DNA of 64,000 nt from Rhodanobacter sp. Root480 (GTDB lineage Bacteria; Pseudomonadota; Gammaproteobacteria; Xanthomonadales; Rhodanobacteraceae), in NCBI RefSeq assembly GCF_001426645.1, contig NZ_LMEX01000002.1, forward strand, positions 206,322 to 270,321, read 5' to 3'. Under the pieces are notes generated by a model. The model saw only the letters and a program-made list of their open reading frames with translations, was not told the origin of the DNA and ran no database searches. Of the stretch, positions 1 to 11,243 are shown in pieces; position 1 is the first letter of the stretch; each line of letters opens with the position of its first letter. The position numbers and the translations under genes are program-made.

Positions 1-532
1 CCAGCCGATCCCAGTCGCGCAGCAGGTAGAACGCCACCACCGGGATCAGCACCAGGTTGGTCAGCCACATCGCGATACCCAGGCCCGAGCGCGACACCCG
101 CCCCAGCACGGTCGCGGTGACGGTGCCGATGGAGCCGATGTGGGCCTTGATCGCCTCCAGCAGGCGATCGCTGTCGAAGGTGTCCGGGTCCAGGTGCAAC
201 CGATCACGCAGCCACGGCCAGGCGATGTCCTGCGCCCAGTCGCCGTAGCGCGGCAGGTTCTCGATGAGGTTTTCCACCTGCCGCGCGATCAGCGGAATCA
301 GCAGCAGCAACACGCCGCAGACCACCAGCAACAGCACCACGAACACCACCGTGGCGGCCCATATGCGCTTCAGGCCCAGCCGCTCCAGCCGGTCGGCCAG
401 CGGGTCACCCAGGTAGGCCAGCATGGCGGCCACCGCGAACGGCATCAGCACCGGCGCCAGCAGCCAGATCAGCCAGCCGATGATCGCGATGATCGCCAGC
501 ATCTGCCAGCGATGCGAGGTGTCCTGGTTCAC
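1..532 (-). CDS. AI-2E family transporter (PerM-type permease), 3' end cut by window
   Basis: The reading frame runs off the left edge, so only the first ~177 residues are seen. I place the start at a GTG giving VNQDTSHRWQ, followed closely by a hydrophobic stretch (MLAIIAIIGWLIWLLAPVLM), a short loop with GDPLADRLERLGLKR, and a second hydrophobic segment. This N-terminal pattern (TM pair, then PLADRLER-like loop, then RQVENLIENLP) is that of the AI-2E exporter/PerM family of multi-pass inner-membrane proteins. Substrate is unknown; family members have been tied to autoinducer-2, Na+/H+ exchange or unassigned roles. It lies 29 bp downstream of the DUF2066 gene on the same strand, so the two are probably co-transcribed. 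Confidence 0.8.
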   Translation of the reverse strand, partial: MNQDTSHRWQMLAIIAIIGWLIWLLAPVLMPFAVAAMLAYLGDPLADRLERLGLKRIWAATVVFVVLLLVVCGVLLLLIPLIARQVENLIENLPRYGDWAQDIAWPWLRDRLHLDPDTFDSDRLLEAIKAHIGSIGTVTATVLGRVSRSGLGIAMWLTNLVLIPVVAFYLLRDWDRL

Positions 533-561
533 GAGTCGTTTCCCGGCGCCATCGACGGACA

Positions 562-1551
562 TCAATGCAGCCAGCGCAGGCTGGCATCGGCGCCATCGTG
601 CGGCGCATCCAGCAGCAGGCGTCCGCCGGCGGCCAGGCTGGTGGCCAGTGCCGCCGCCGGCAGCGCCGCCCTGATCTCCAGCATGATGCCGTCATCCTGC
701 GCGCCCAGCGTGGTCACGCTGCGCACGGTGGGGTCGGCGTTGAGCATCGACAGCAGGTTGGCATACGCCATGGCCGAACCCACCCCATCCACCCACAGCC
801 GGCTGGTGCTGACGGTGGCGCTGACCACATTGAGTTGCTGGCCCACGCGACCGACGGCGCCGGTGCCGGCATCGGCCAGCACGGCATCTTCGGTAGCGCC
901 CTGATTGCTCCAGCGCTGCGCTTTCCCGCCGGACACCAGCACCCAGTCGCCACCGCCATCATGCAGGTTGCCGAGCAGGACCAGGCCGGTGTGATATTGC
1001 TGGTTGATCGACGCCAGCGCGGCCGGGTCCGCCGCGGCCACACGCGCCAGGTCCGGCGTGCTGGCAGGGGCGGGATACACCACGCCGGTGCCGCCCGCCG
1101 TTACTGCCTGGGCCAGGCTGCCCAGGTCGTCCTGCTGCAACAACTGGCCGTCGCTGCCCTTCACTAGCAACAGTACGGGCGGTTTCACGCCGGCGCGGGA
1201 GACACCCAGTGTGTCGATCAACCGCCGTACCGCGCCGGGTTCGAAATTTACCTGCAGCGAAAGGCCGCCGCCGTCCGCCTTGGCGTACTGGAACTGCTGC
1301 ACCAGCGAGCGCGCCTTGCCCAGCGCGTCGGCGTAACCGGCCTTGTTGCGCAGATCCTGCCCGCCCGCCACGCGTACCAGCACCTGCCCCAGCGCCGTGG
1401 CAAACGCCTCGTCGCGCTGGGCGCTGCTGGTGTCGCTGACCGGTACCGTGACCGAATACGGCGAACCCGGGACCTGCGCGTGCAGCGGCGACCACGCCAC
1501 AAACGCCAGCAACAGGGCGACAATCGACAGACGGGGCAGGCGCATAAGCAT
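562..1551 (-). CDS. DUF2066 domain-containing exported protein
   Basis: About 329 residues. The frame is open further upstream, but the start is placed at the Met giving [20 protein letters not shown] (a second Met two codons on is equally possible) because this makes a clean signal peptide ending near PLHAQ. The mature part begins with [26 protein letters not shown] sequence (shortened here) and [10 protein letters not shown], typical of DUF2066, a family of predicted periplasmic proteins of unknown function found in gammaproteobacteria. It is divergent from purM and upstream of the AI-2E-type permease, an arrangement I recall from Xanthomonadales. No enzymatic motif is visible. Confidence 0.78.
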   Translation of the reverse strand: MLMRLPRLSIVALLLAFVAWSPLHAQVPGSPYSVTVPVSDTSSAQRDEAFATALGQVLVRVAGGQDLRNKAGYADALGKARSLVQQFQYAKADGGGLSLQVNFEPGAVRRLIDTLGVSRAGVKPPVLLLVKGSDGQLLQQDDLGSLAQAVTAGGTGVVYPAPASTPDLARVAAADPAALASINQQYHTGLVLLGNLHDGGGDWVLVSGGKAQRWSNQGATEDAVLADAGTGAVGRVGQQLNVVSATVSTSRLWVDGVGSAMAYANLLSMLNADPTVRSVTTLGAQDDGIMLEIRAALPAAALATSLAAGGRLLLDAPHDGADASLRWLH

Positions 1552-1703
1552 GGATTCTTGGCGGACAACTGCGGGAAGTCTGCCCAATCGCGCTGCCAGC
1601 GTCCATGACAGCCATGGCGGATATGGAAAAGTCCGCGCCGCCAACGGCCAGCCGCCGCCACATAACTGCTAAACTTGCGCGTTTCATCCAGCCGGTTTAC
1701 GCC

Positions 1704-2738
1704 ATGTCAGACGCCCTCACCTACCGCGCCGCCGGCGTCGACATCGACGCGGGCAATGCCCTGGTCGAACGCATCAAGCCACTGGTCAAGCGCACGCAGC
1801 GCCCGGAAGTGATGGGCGGGCTGGGCGGCTTCGGCGGCCTGTTCGACCTCTCCGGCCGCTACAAGGAGCCCGTGCTGGTGTCGGGCACCGATGGCGTCGG
1901 CACCAAGCTGAAGCTGGCGCAGATCCTCGGCCGCCACGACACCATCGGCATCGACCTGGTCGGCATGTGCGTCAACGATGTGCTGGTGCAGGGCGCCGAG
2001 CCGCTGTTCTTCCTCGATTATTTCGCCACCGGCAAGCTGGACGTGGACACCGCCGCGGCCGTGGTCGGCGGCATTGCCAAGGGCTGCGAACTGGCCGGCT
2101 GCGCCCTGATCGGCGGCGAGACGGCCGAAATGCCCGACATGTATCCACCGGGCGAATACGACCTGGCCGGCTTCACCGTGGGTGCGGTGGAAAAATCGCA
2201 AATGCTCAGCGGCGCCGGCATCGTCGCCGGCGACGTGATCCTGGGCGTGGCCTCGTCCGGCCCGCATTCCAACGGCTATTCGCTGATCCGCAAGATCCTG
2301 GAGCGCGCCGGCAATCCATTGGACCTGGACCTCGGCGGCATGAAGCTGGCCGATGCGCTGATGGCGCCAACCACGATTTACGTGAAGCCGATGCTGGAAC
2401 TACTGCGCGCGCAGTCGGATCAGGTGCACGGCATGGCCCACATCACCGGCGGCGGGCTGAAGGAAAACATCATCCGCGTGGTGCCGGACGGTCTGGGCAT
2501 CGCGCTGCAAGCATCGGCGCTGCCCTTGCCGCCGGTGTTCGACTGGCTGATGCGCGAGGGCAACGTGGCGCGCGAGGAAATGTGGCGCACGTTCAACTGC
2601 GGCGTGGGTTTCACGGTCATCCTGCCGGCCGACGCGGTGGCTGCGGCCTCGACGCTGCTGGCCACGCACGGCCTGGCCAGCGCGGTGATCGGCGAAGTGG
2701 TAACCGCTGCGGGCGACGAGCGCGTGCGAATCGGCTGA
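1704..2738 (+). CDS. purM: Phosphoribosylformylglycinamidine cyclo-ligase
   Basis: Cytosolic AIR synthetase of de novo purine synthesis, converting formylglycinamidine ribonucleotide to aminoimidazole ribonucleotide with ATP. 344 residues, the usual length. The frame is open upstream to 1605, but the ATG giving [20 protein letters not shown] matches the conserved PurM N-terminus. Visible motifs are the [12 protein letters not shown] loop, [13 protein letters not shown], the Asp-rich [20 protein letters not shown] segment, [11 protein letters not shown] and [11 protein letters not shown]. purN follows after 9 bp, so purM-purN is a two-gene operon. Very high certainty. Confidence 0.97.
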   Translation: MSDALTYRAAGVDIDAGNALVERIKPLVKRTQRPEVMGGLGGFGGLFDLSGRYKEPVLVSGTDGVGTKLKLAQILGRHDTIGIDLVGMCVNDVLVQGAEPLFFLDYFATGKLDVDTAAAVVGGIAKGCELAGCALIGGETAEMPDMYPPGEYDLAGFTVGAVEKSQMLSGAGIVAGDVILGVASSGPHSNGYSLIRKILERAGNPLDLDLGGMKLADALMAPTTIYVKPMLELLRAQSDQVHGMAHITGGGLKENIIRVVPDGLGIALQASALPLPPVFDWLMREGNVAREEMWRTFNCGVGFTVILPADAVAAASTLLATHGLASAVIGEVVTAAGDERVRIG

Positions 2739-2747
2739 GTACCCACG

Positions 2748-3461
2748 TTGATCGCCACGCTTTCTTCCACCGACGCCACTGACGCAGGCCAGGTGAGCGC
2801 GACTCCACTCAAGGTCGCCGTGCTCGCCTCCGGTCGCGGCAGCAATCTTGCGGCCTTGCTGGCCGCGCGCGACCGCGGCGAACTACCGGTGGATTTCGTA
2901 CTGGTGGGCAGCGACAAGGCCAGCGCGCATGCCTTGCAACTGGCCAAAGCAGCGGGCATCGCCACGCTGGCGCTGAGCCCGCGCAACTACCCGGACCGGC
3001 GCAGCTTCGACCTGGACCTGCTGGCCTGCATCGCCGCCAGCGGCGCCGAAATACTGGTGCTGGCCGGCTTCATGCGGGTGCTGGATGGCGAAGCGCTGGC
3101 GCCGTGGATCGGCCGCGTGATCAACATCCACCCCTCGCTGCTGCCCAAGTACCGCGGCCTGCACACGCACCGCCGCGCGCTGGAAGCCGGCGACCGCGAG
3201 CACGGCGCCAGCGTGCATTACGTCACCGCCGAACTCGACGGCGGCCCGCTGATCGCCCAGGCCCGCATCACCGTCCACCCCGACGACGACGAGGACACGC
3301 TGGCGCAGCGGCTGCTGCCGCTGGAACACCGCCTGCTGCCCACCGTGCTGAGCCTGATGGCGAGCCGCCGCCTGCGCTGGAGCGACGACGGCGCGCTACT
3401 GGATGGCCAGCCGCTGCGCACCCCGCTGGCACTGGGCGAGCACGGCCTGCACCTGCCTTGA
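2748..3461 (+). CDS. purN: Phosphoribosylglycinamide formyltransferase
   Basis: Formyl-tetrahydrofolate-dependent GAR transformylase, third step of purine synthesis. The N-terminal core KVAVLASGRGSNLAALL binds the phosphoribosyl substrate, and the catalytic segment shows the conserved Asn-His pair in INIHPSLLPKYRG plus the later Asp in ELDGGPLI. The listed start is a TTG; a GTG 45 nt downstream (VSATPLKVAV) is an equally good start and would remove a non-conserved extension. The C-terminus extends ~20 residues past the core with a low-complexity tail. Placed directly after purM. Confidence 0.95.
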   Translation: MIATLSSTDATDAGQVSATPLKVAVLASGRGSNLAALLAARDRGELPVDFVLVGSDKASAHALQLAKAAGIATLALSPRNYPDRRSFDLDLLACIAASGAEILVLAGFMRVLDGEALAPWIGRVINIHPSLLPKYRGLHTHRRALEAGDREHGASVHYVTAELDGGPLIAQARITVHPDDDEDTLAQRLLPLEHRLLPTVLSLMASRRLRWSDDGALLDGQPLRTPLALGEHGLHLP

Positions 3462-3496
3462 CGCGCGGTTCAGCCCGGTCGCGGCAGACTCGGCCG

Positions 3497-4210
3497 ATGA
3501 TCATCCGCTCCCTGTTCGTTCCGCTTGTTGGCGCTGCGCTGCTGTTCGGCAGCACGGCCATGGCCGCTGCCGCCAAAACGCCCACGGCCTTTACCGCCAC
3601 CTATCGCGTCACCCAGGGCGGCATGCCCCTGGGCGACGCCAAGGTCACCTTGCGCCCGGCCGGCGACGGCGAATGGGTCTACAGCAAGAGCATCAAAGGC
3701 AGTGGCGGCATGGCAGCGCTGCTGGCGGCCAATCTTGAGGAAAGCTCGCGTTTCCGCTGGAAAGGTGTCGCGCCGGAGGCGGTCAGCTACGACTACCAGC
3801 TGACGTCGGCGATCAAGAGCAAGCAACGCCACCTGCGGGTGGACTGGGCGAAAAAGCAGGTCAGCGTGGACGAAGGCAAGGGCGCAAACACCTACCCGGC
3901 CGCGCCCGGCATGGTGGAGCGCAACACCCTGGCGCTGGCCATCGGCATGGCCCTGCGTGATGGCAGCAAGAACCTGGCGTTGCCGGTGGCCGTCAAGCAG
4001 CAAGTCGAAACCCAGAACTTCAAGGTGACCGGCAAGGAGACCATCAAGGTGCCGGCCGGCAGCTTCGACGCCGAACGGGTCGAACGCACCGATGCCGATC
4101 GCGGCTTCAGCGCCTGGTACGTGCCCGACCAGTACCCGCTGCCGGTGAAGCTGTCGCAGCACGATGGCGGCAACGTGGAGATGGAGTTGCTGAGCTACCG
4201 CGCCGACTGA
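3497..4210 (+). CDS. DUF3108 domain-containing exported protein
   Basis: 237 residues beginning [20 protein letters not shown], a signal peptide with a likely cut after AMAAAA. The mature region ([19 protein letters not shown], then [23 protein letters not shown], later [20 protein letters not shown]) is the predicted beta-rich fold of DUF3108, periplasmic proteins of unknown role. It is commonly found next to purN in this lineage. The start is fixed by the signal peptide even though the frame is open for 390 nt upstream, overlapping purN in another frame. A palindromic repeat follows the stop and probably ends the purM-purN-DUF3108 transcript. Confidence 0.82.
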   Translation: MIIRSLFVPLVGAALLFGSTAMAAAAKTPTAFTATYRVTQGGMPLGDAKVTLRPAGDGEWVYSKSIKGSGGMAALLAANLEESSRFRWKGVAPEAVSYDYQLTSAIKSKQRHLRVDWAKKQVSVDEGKGANTYPAAPGMVERNTLALAIGMALRDGSKNLALPVAVKQQVETQNFKVTGKETIKVPAGSFDAERVERTDADRGFSAWYVPDQYPLPVKLSQHDGGNVEMELLSYRAD

Positions 4211-4222
4211 GGCGTTGCCTTT

Positions 4223-4297
4223 TGTAGGAGCGCACCCTGTGCGCGATGCTTTCCGTCACGTCGGGCGAGAGCATCACGCACGGGGTGTGCTCCTACA
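4223..4297. repeat. REP-like palindrome, TGTAGGAGCG family, copy 1
   Basis: Imperfect inverted repeat. The left arm opens TGTAGGAGCGCACCCTGTGC and the right arm ends GGTGTGCTCCTACA. Arms of ~28 nt pair with a few mismatches around a ~19-nt loop. It sits between convergent DUF3108 and murA and could end both transcripts. The inner stem differs from the other copies in this window, which carry GACTTCAGTCGC. Confidence 0.85.
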
Positions 4298-4330
4298 ACG
4301 CCGGTAATGACCGGCGCGGCACCCGCTGGC

Positions 4331-5629
<1,299 letters not shown>

Positions 5630-5866
5630 TCAGCGGCGCGCCGCTTCCTCGGACGTCAGCGTTGTCAGGGCCAGTGCGTGAATTTCCCCACCCATCAGCT
5701 CACCCAGTGTGGCGTATACCATCCGATGGCGGGCCAGCGGCAGTTTGCCCGCGAATTGATCGGCAACCACGGTGGCCTCGAAATGGACGCCATCGGCGCC
5801 ACTGACCTCGGCCCGCGCGTCCGGCAACCCGGCTTCGATCAGCGATTTGATGCGGTCAGTATCCAT
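5630..5866 (-). CDS. ibaG: BolA family iron-sulfur/acid-stress protein IbaG
   Basis: 78-residue BolA/IbaG-type protein starting MDTDRIKSLIEAGLPDARAE. BolA proteins work with monothiol glutaredoxins in iron-sulfur handling. The hallmark region is FAGKLPLARHRMVYATLGEL, containing the conserved RHRMVY helix, and the protein ends with the ALALTTLTSEEA segment. The long open frame running upstream to 7183 is an antisense shadow of kdsD; the short start is chosen from homology and size. Upstream of murA and divergent from kdsD. Confidence 0.92.
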   Translation of the reverse strand: MDTDRIKSLIEAGLPDARAEVSGADGVHFEATVVADQFAGKLPLARHRMVYATLGELMGGEIHALALTTLTSEEAARR

Positions 5867-6043
5867 GGACTTCACGACTGATGGCACATAACCGGGGCAA
5901 TTCGACCCTGCCCAACGGCTTATGACTGTAAAATGCGAATCGGCCATGATAGTGGAAATTTCATGTCGCAGAAACGACGATGAGCCGTCTCGTCGCCCGG
6001 CCGACCGGCAATACGCCACGATGACTCCCTTATTCGAGCTCCC

Positions 6044-7054
6044 ATGAACGCACGCATCGCCCCGCCTGCCACCGTCGCGCTGCAGCCCGACGCCATCATT
6101 CGCCATGCGCGGGCCGTGATCGCGACCGAGGCGGAGGCCATCGGCGCGCTGGAGCCGCGCATCGGCACCGATTTCGTGGAGGCGTGCCGGCTGATCCTGA
6201 ACTGCCACGGCCGCGTGGTGGTTACCGGCATGGGCAAATCCGGGCATGTGGCGCGCAAGATCGCCGCCACCCTGGCCTCCACCGGCACGCCGTCGTTCTA
6301 CGTGCACCCGGGCGAGGCCAGCCACGGCGACCTGGGCATGATCATGCCGCAGGACATCGTGCTGGCGCTGTCCTATTCCGGCGAAACCGACGAGGTGCTG
6401 TTCATCCTGCCCACGCTCAAACGCGAGGGGATACCGCTGATCGCGATCACCGGCAAACCCGGCTCCTCGCTGGCGCGGCAGGCCGACGTGCACCTGGACG
6501 GCAGCATCAGCTGCGAAGCCTGCCCGCTGGGTCTGGCGCCCACCACCAGCACCACCGCGGCACTGGTGCTGGGTGACGCCCTGGCCATCGCCTTGCTGGA
6601 AGCGCGCGGGTTCACCTCGGACGATTTCGCCCGCTCGCACCCGGCCGGCAGCCTGGGGCGCCGCCTGCTGCTGCGGATCAGCGACGTGATGCACACCGGC
6701 GAGGAGATCCCTCGGGTGGCGCCGGACGTCAGCCTCACCACCGCGCTGGTCGAGATGACCCGCAAGCACCTGGGCATGACCGCCGTGGTGGATGCCGACG
6801 ACCGCCTGCTGGGCGTGTTCACCGACGGCGACCTGCGTCGTGCGCTGGATGACGTGGGCGTGGACCTGCGCGGTGCCACCGTCACCGAACTGATGACCCG
6901 CGGCCCCAAGACCATCGGCCCGGAGAAGCTGGCGGCCGAGGCTGCGCAACTGATGGAAAAGCACCAGATTCACGCCCTGCTGGTGGTCGACGCCGACCAG
7001 CGCGTGGTCGGCGCGCTGAATATTCATGACCTGCTGCGTGCCCGCGTGGTTTGA
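6044..7054 (+). CDS. kdsD: D-arabinose 5-phosphate isomerase (KpsF/GutQ family)
   Basis: 336 residues. It isomerises ribulose 5-phosphate to arabinose 5-phosphate, the first step toward Kdo for lipopolysaccharide. The N-terminal SIS sugar-isomerase domain shows VVTGMGKSGHVARKIAATLA, the conserved HPGEASHGDLGM loop and SYSGETDEVL. Two CBS domains occupy the C-terminal ~120 residues (first from ISDVMHTGEEIP, second from VTELMTRGPKTI). It opens the kdsD-kdsC-lptCAB-rpoN cluster. The stop TGA overlaps the region where kdsC translation could begin. Confidence 0.96.
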   Translation: MNARIAPPATVALQPDAIIRHARAVIATEAEAIGALEPRIGTDFVEACRLILNCHGRVVVTGMGKSGHVARKIAATLASTGTPSFYVHPGEASHGDLGMIMPQDIVLALSYSGETDEVLFILPTLKREGIPLIAITGKPGSSLARQADVHLDGSISCEACPLGLAPTTSTTAALVLGDALAIALLEARGFTSDDFARSHPAGSLGRRLLLRISDVMHTGEEIPRVAPDVSLTTALVEMTRKHLGMTAVVDADDRLLGVFTDGDLRRALDDVGVDLRGATVTELMTRGPKTIGPEKLAAEAAQLMEKHQIHALLVVDADQRVVGALNIHDLLRARVV

Positions 7055-7092
7055 TGGGGTCTTCGACCGCGTTCGCCAACCACCCATCACGC

Positions 7093-7641
7093 ATGACCGA
7101 CAGCTATCTCGCCCACCTCCCCGCCGACCTGCTCGCCCGCGCCGCCGCCATCCGGCTGGCGGTGTTCGACGTGGACGGCACACTGACCGATGGCCACCTG
7201 CATTACAGCGAGGACGGCCGCGAAACCAAGGTCTTCCACGTGCATGACGGACTGGGCCTGAAGCGGCTGCAGGCCAACGGCGTGCAGGTGGCCATCATCA
7301 CCGCGCGAATCAGCCACCCCGTGGCGCTGCGCGCCGAGGAGCTGGACATCGCCCACGTCTACCAGGGCCAGGGCGACAAGCGCGCCTGCCTGCGCGAACT
7401 GCTCGAAGCGCTGAAGCTGACACCGGCGCAGGCCGCCTTCGTGGGCGACGACCTGCCCGATCTGGCCCCGATGCGCATGGCCGGGCTGGCGGTGGCCGTG
7501 GCCAACGCGCATCCCTGGCTGGCTGCGCAGGCGCACTGGCAAACCAGTCGCCGCGGCGGCGAGGGTGCGGCGCGCGAAGTGTGCGACCTGATCCTGCTGG
7601 CCCAGGGCAAGGCCGACGCGGAGCGGGAGCGCTGGCAATGA
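7093..7641 (+). CDS. kdsC: 3-deoxy-D-manno-octulosonate 8-phosphate phosphatase
   Basis: HAD-superfamily phosphatase releasing Kdo from Kdo-8-phosphate. From the ATG chosen (MTDSYLAHLPADLLARAAA) it is 182 residues, the usual family size; an in-frame ATG overlapping the kdsD stop at 7054 would add 13 residues. Motif I VFDVDGTLTDG holds the nucleophile Asp and the general acid Asp, ITARIS is motif II, and FVGDDLPDLAPM is the Mg-binding motif IV. The stop overlaps the lptC start (ATGA), so translation is coupled. Confidence 0.95.
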   Translation: MTDSYLAHLPADLLARAAAIRLAVFDVDGTLTDGHLHYSEDGRETKVFHVHDGLGLKRLQANGVQVAIITARISHPVALRAEELDIAHVYQGQGDKRACLRELLEALKLTPAQAAFVGDDLPDLAPMRMAGLAVAVANAHPWLAAQAHWQTSRRGGEGAAREVCDLILLAQGKADAERERWQ

Positions 7642-8234
7642 ATATCCGCCGCTACCTGCGCGACCGCCGCCTGCCGGTGGCGATCGTGGGGCTGGGGCTG
7701 GCTGCGGGGCTTGCCCAGACCTTGCTGTGGTGGATGGGCCCGCCGCCGAAAACCAACGACTTCGTGGGCCCGCCGCGTTCCGGCTACACGCTCACCGATG
7801 CCCGCGTCACGAAATACAACACCGAAGGCCTGGCCGCCTTCCACCTGACGGCGCCGCACGTCGAACGGCGCGAAGGCGACGATTCGCTGTACATCAACTC
7901 GCCCACCTTCGACCTGCCCTCGAACCAACCCGGCGTGCCGGACTGGAAAGGCGAATCGCTGTACGGCTGGGTCGACAAGGGCGGCACGATGCTGAAATTG
8001 CAGGGACCCGTCTACATGCACCGGGCCGCCTACGACGACACCCCCGCCACCGAGCTGCGCAGCGCCGACATCACCGCCTGGCCCAAGGACAACCGCATGC
8101 AGACGGCGGCAGCGGCGCAGATGGTGCAAGGGGGCACTAGAATCACCGGTCTTGGCATGCGTGCCAACCTCAACGACAAACACCTGGAGCTGCTCGATGA
8201 CGTCCACGCCACGTTCCCGCCGCGCAAGCGCTAG
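7638..8234 (+). CDS. lptC: LPS export ABC transporter periplasmic protein LptC
   Basis: 198 residues. Bitopic inner-membrane protein that passes lipopolysaccharide from LptBFG to LptA. A single N-terminal anchor (LPVAIVGLGLAAGLAQTLLW) is followed by a periplasmic beta-jellyroll with YTLTDARVTKYNTEGLAAFH and LTAPHVERREGDDSLYINSP. The start ATG overlaps the kdsC stop by 4 nt and its 3' end overlaps lptA by 38 nt. Sequence conservation in LptC is low, so the call rests on topology, size and the kdsC/lptA context. Confidence 0.92.
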   Translation: MNIRRYLRDRRLPVAIVGLGLAAGLAQTLLWWMGPPPKTNDFVGPPRSGYTLTDARVTKYNTEGLAAFHLTAPHVERREGDDSLYINSPTFDLPSNQPGVPDWKGESLYGWVDKGGTMLKLQGPVYMHRAAYDDTPATELRSADITAWPKDNRMQTAAAAQMVQGGTRITGLGMRANLNDKHLELLDDVHATFPPRKR

Positions 8235-8820
8235 CGCCGCCTGGCTCGTGCTGGGGCTGCTTGCGCTGTCGCCAGCCTTCGCCAAACAGAGCGACCGCGA
8301 CCAACCGATGCAGGTCGACGCCAAGCACTTCGATGGTTTCCAGAAGCCGAACACGGTCAGCACCCTGACCGGCAGCGTGGTGATCCGCCAGGGCTCGCTC
8401 AAGGCCACCGGCGCCGAGGCCAAGGTCCACTTCGATGGCGAAAGCCAGATCGACCGTGTCGTCATCACCGGCAACCCCGCCCACCTCGAACAGCTCGACG
8501 ACAACGGCAACCTGATGCAGGGCGAGGCGGCCACCATCGACTACCACGCCGCCAAGGATTACGCCGTGCTGTCCGGCAACGCCGTGGTGAAACAGAAAGG
8601 GCGCGGCGAAGCGCGCGGCGACACCCTCACCTACAACACGCAAACCAGCCAGATGACCGGCGAAAGCAACGGCGATGGCATGGTCCACATGACCTTCCAG
8701 CCCAAGGCCCGCGCCGCAACCACGCCCGCCGACAAACCCGCCGCACCCGCACCGGCGCCAGCCAGCACGGTCGCCGCGCCCACTCCGGCGCAAAGCAGCG
8801 CCACGCCGGGAACGCCGTAA
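8197..8820 (+). CDS. lptA: LPS transport periplasmic protein LptA
   Basis: 207 residues, forming the periplasmic bridge of the Lpt machine. The start MTSTPRSRRASASAAWLVLG yields a signal peptide ending LSPAFAKQ; this ATG lies inside the 3' end of lptC. The jellyroll core contains PMQVDAKHFDGFQKPNTVST, LTGSVVIRQGSLKATGAEA and ATIDYHAAKDYAVLSGNAVV. The last ~45 residues form a Pro/Ala-rich tail (KPAAPAPAPAS) that is longer than in E. coli LptA and is likely disordered. lptB starts 3 bp after the stop. Confidence 0.94.
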   Translation: MTSTPRSRRASASAAWLVLGLLALSPAFAKQSDRDQPMQVDAKHFDGFQKPNTVSTLTGSVVIRQGSLKATGAEAKVHFDGESQIDRVVITGNPAHLEQLDDNGNLMQGEAATIDYHAAKDYAVLSGNAVVKQKGRGEARGDTLTYNTQTSQMTGESNGDGMVHMTFQPKARAATTPADKPAAPAPAPASTVAAPTPAQSSATPGTP

Positions 8821-8823
8821 CCG

Positions 8824-9543
8824 ATGCTGTCCGCCGAAGGTCTGCAAAAGAGTTTCCGCGCGCGCAAGGTCGTGCGCGATTTCGGTTTTTCGATCCGTGA
8901 AGGCGAGGTCGTGGGCCTGCTGGGGCCCAACGGCGCCGGCAAGACCACCTGTTTCTACATGGTGGTTGGACTGATCGAAGCCGATGCCGGCAGCATCAAG
9001 CTCGACCAGCAGGACATCACCGGTCTGCCCATGCACGCGCGGGCCAAGCTGGGCATCGGCTACCTGCCGCAGGAAGCCTCGGTGTTCCGCCGGCTCAGCG
9101 TGGCGGACAACATCATGGCGGTGCTGGAACTGCGCGCCGGGCTGGATGCGAACCAGCGCGGCACCGAGCTGGAAAACCTGCTCGACGAATTGAAGATCGC
9201 CCACATCGCCGGGCAGAAAGGCATCAGCCTGTCCGGTGGCGAGCGGCGGCGCGTGGAAATCGCCCGGGCGCTGGCGGCCAAGCCGCGCTACATGCTGCTG
9301 GACGAACCGTTCGCCGGCGTCGACCCCATCTCGGTGGGCGAAATCCAGCGCATCGTGCGTCACCTGAAAGAACGTGGTATCGGCGTGCTGATCACCGACC
9401 ACAACGTGCGCGAAACCCTGGGCATCTGCGATCGCGCGTACATCCTGAACGACGGCGAGGTGCTGTCGCGCGGCACGCCCGCACACATCCTGGCCGACGA
9501 AAAGGTGCGCGAGGTTTACCTGGGGCGCGAATTCCGGCTCTGA
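8824..9543 (+). CDS. lptB: LPS export ABC transporter ATP-binding protein LptB
   Basis: 239-residue ATPase of the LptBFG complex at the cytoplasmic face of the inner membrane. Walker A is GPNGAGKTT, the Q-loop lies in [14 protein letters not shown], the signature is [16 protein letters not shown] and Walker B is [13 protein letters not shown], followed by the switch His in [10 protein letters not shown]. Length and motif spacing are normal. It sits 3 bp after lptA and is followed ~100 bp later by rpoN, the usual order in many proteobacteria. Confidence 0.97.
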   Translation: MLSAEGLQKSFRARKVVRDFGFSIREGEVVGLLGPNGAGKTTCFYMVVGLIEADAGSIKLDQQDITGLPMHARAKLGIGYLPQEASVFRRLSVADNIMAVLELRAGLDANQRGTELENLLDELKIAHIAGQKGISLSGGERRRVEIARALAAKPRYMLLDEPFAGVDPISVGEIQRIVRHLKERGIGVLITDHNVRETLGICDRAYILNDGEVLSRGTPAHILADEKVREVYLGREFRL

Positions 9544-9644
9544 GCGGCGCGTTCGGCCGACCGGGTCGGAACACCACCGTCACGCTCTGGTCGCTTCGGC
9601 AGCGACCGGTTAGGATGGTTGCGAGCTCACTCGATCAAGTTGGC

Positions 9645-11105
9645 ATGAAACCCGCGTTACAGTTTCGCCTTCATCAGCAGCTGACCCTCACGCCGCAATT
9701 GCAGCAGGCGATCCGGTTGCTGCAGTTGTCGCAGCTGGAACTCGAAGCGGAACTGCGACAGATCGCCGAAGGCAACCCGCTGCTGGAATTCGCCGACGAG
9801 GCCGAGGAAGAAGCAGCGGACGACGAAGACGACTACGCGGCCGCCGAAAGCGTCGCCGATACGGCCAGCGTCGAACACGATGTGAACGATCCGGCCGACG
9901 ACTGGGCCGACACCGGCGGCACGGCGGAATCGCCGATCGACTTCTCCAGCAGCAACAGCAGTGTCAGCAGCTCACCCGGCTCGCGTGGGGATGAGGATTT
10001 CGAACCGCAGAACGCGGCGCCGGAAACCTTGCAGCAACACCTGATGTGGCAGCTCAACCTGTCCCCGTTCAACCCGCGCCAGCATGCCATCGCGACCGTG
10101 CTGATCGACGCGTTGAACCCCGCCGGCTACCTCGCCGAAGGGCTGGATGCCGTGCTGGCGGCCCTGCCCGCCAGCCTCGACGCCAGCATCGAGGAGATCG
10201 AGGTGGTGCGCCGCCTGCTGCAGGGTTTCGACCCGGTCGGCGTGGCCAGCCTGGACCTGCGCGATTGCCTGCGGGTGCAACTGGAACAGTTCGACCCGGA
10301 CACACCCCACCGCGACCTGGCCTTGCGGCTGATCGACGGCGAGCTGGAATTGCTGGCACGCAACGACATCGCCAAGCTGGCCCGCCACCTGCGTGCCAGC
10401 GAGGAAGACGTGGCCGGCGCGGCCTTGCTGATCCGCAGCCTGGACCCGCGCCCCGGCGCCGCGCTGGACACCACACCAGTGGAATACGTGGCGCCGGATG
10501 TCTACGCCCTGCGCGACGGCAACCACTGGCGCGTGAGCCTGAACGCCGACGCCCAGCCGCGGCTGGGGCTGAACCAGCATTACTGCGGCCTGATCGCGCA
10601 GGCTCGCGGCGAAGACGCCAGCTGGATGCGCGGCCAGTTGCAGGAGGCCCGCTGGCTGATCAAGAGCCTGGAGTCGCGCGCCGAAACGCTGATGAAAGTG
10701 GCCAACGCCATCGTGCGCCAGCAAAGCGCCTTCCTCGACTACGGCCCCGAAGCCATGCGCCCGCTGGTGCTGCGCGAGGTAGCCGAGGAGGTCGGCATGC
10801 ACGAATCGACCATTTCACGGGTCACCACGCGCAAATACATGCACACGCCGCGCGGCACCTTCGAGCTGAAATATTTTTTCTCCAGCGGCGTATCCACCGA
10901 GGACGGCGGCAGCGCCTCGGCCACCGCCATCCAGGCCATGCTGCGCAAGCTGATCGATGCCGAGGACAGCCGCAAACCGCTATCCGACCAGGCCATTGCC
11001 GAAGAATTGCAACGCCGCGGCATTCAGGTAGCGCGCCGCACCGTGGCCAAATACCGGGAGGGCTTGCGCATACCCAGCTCCAGCGAACGCCAGCGCGCCA
11101 GCTAG
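9645..11105 (+). CDS. rpoN: RNA polymerase sigma-54 factor
   Basis: 486 residues from the ATG giving MKPALQFRLHQQLTLTPQLQ, the conserved activator-interacting N-terminus. An in-frame ATG 30 nt upstream (9615) exists but adds non-conserved residues. An acidic linker (EEEAADDEDDYAAAESVADT) separates region I from the core-binding region. Near the C-terminus are the helix-turn-helix (VGMHESTISRVTTRKYMHTP) and the RpoN box ARRTVAKYRE, which reads the -24 promoter element. It directs transcription with enhancer-binding activators; which genes it serves here is not visible. Confidence 0.96.
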   Translation: MKPALQFRLHQQLTLTPQLQQAIRLLQLSQLELEAELRQIAEGNPLLEFADEAEEEAADDEDDYAAAESVADTASVEHDVNDPADDWADTGGTAESPIDFSSSNSSVSSSPGSRGDEDFEPQNAAPETLQQHLMWQLNLSPFNPRQHAIATVLIDALNPAGYLAEGLDAVLAALPASLDASIEEIEVVRRLLQGFDPVGVASLDLRDCLRVQLEQFDPDTPHRDLALRLIDGELELLARNDIAKLARHLRASEEDVAGAALLIRSLDPRPGAALDTTPVEYVAPDVYALRDGNHWRVSLNADAQPRLGLNQHYCGLIAQARGEDASWMRGQLQEARWLIKSLESRAETLMKVANAIVRQQSAFLDYGPEAMRPLVLREVAEEVGMHESTISRVTTRKYMHTPRGTFELKYFFSSGVSTEDGGSASATAIQAMLRKLIDAEDSRKPLSDQAIAEELQRRGIQVARRTVAKYREGLRIPSSSERQRAS

Positions 11106-11243
11106 CTGACCAACAGGCTCGCGGGGGAACTTGCCCGCGCCCGAAACGTCCCCACTACATGAGTGTGATTCATCAGACATGCCGGCCCCACGCGGCATGT
11201 CCACCCGCCGCGCAACGCGGCACTGCACCAGAGGAGGCGACCC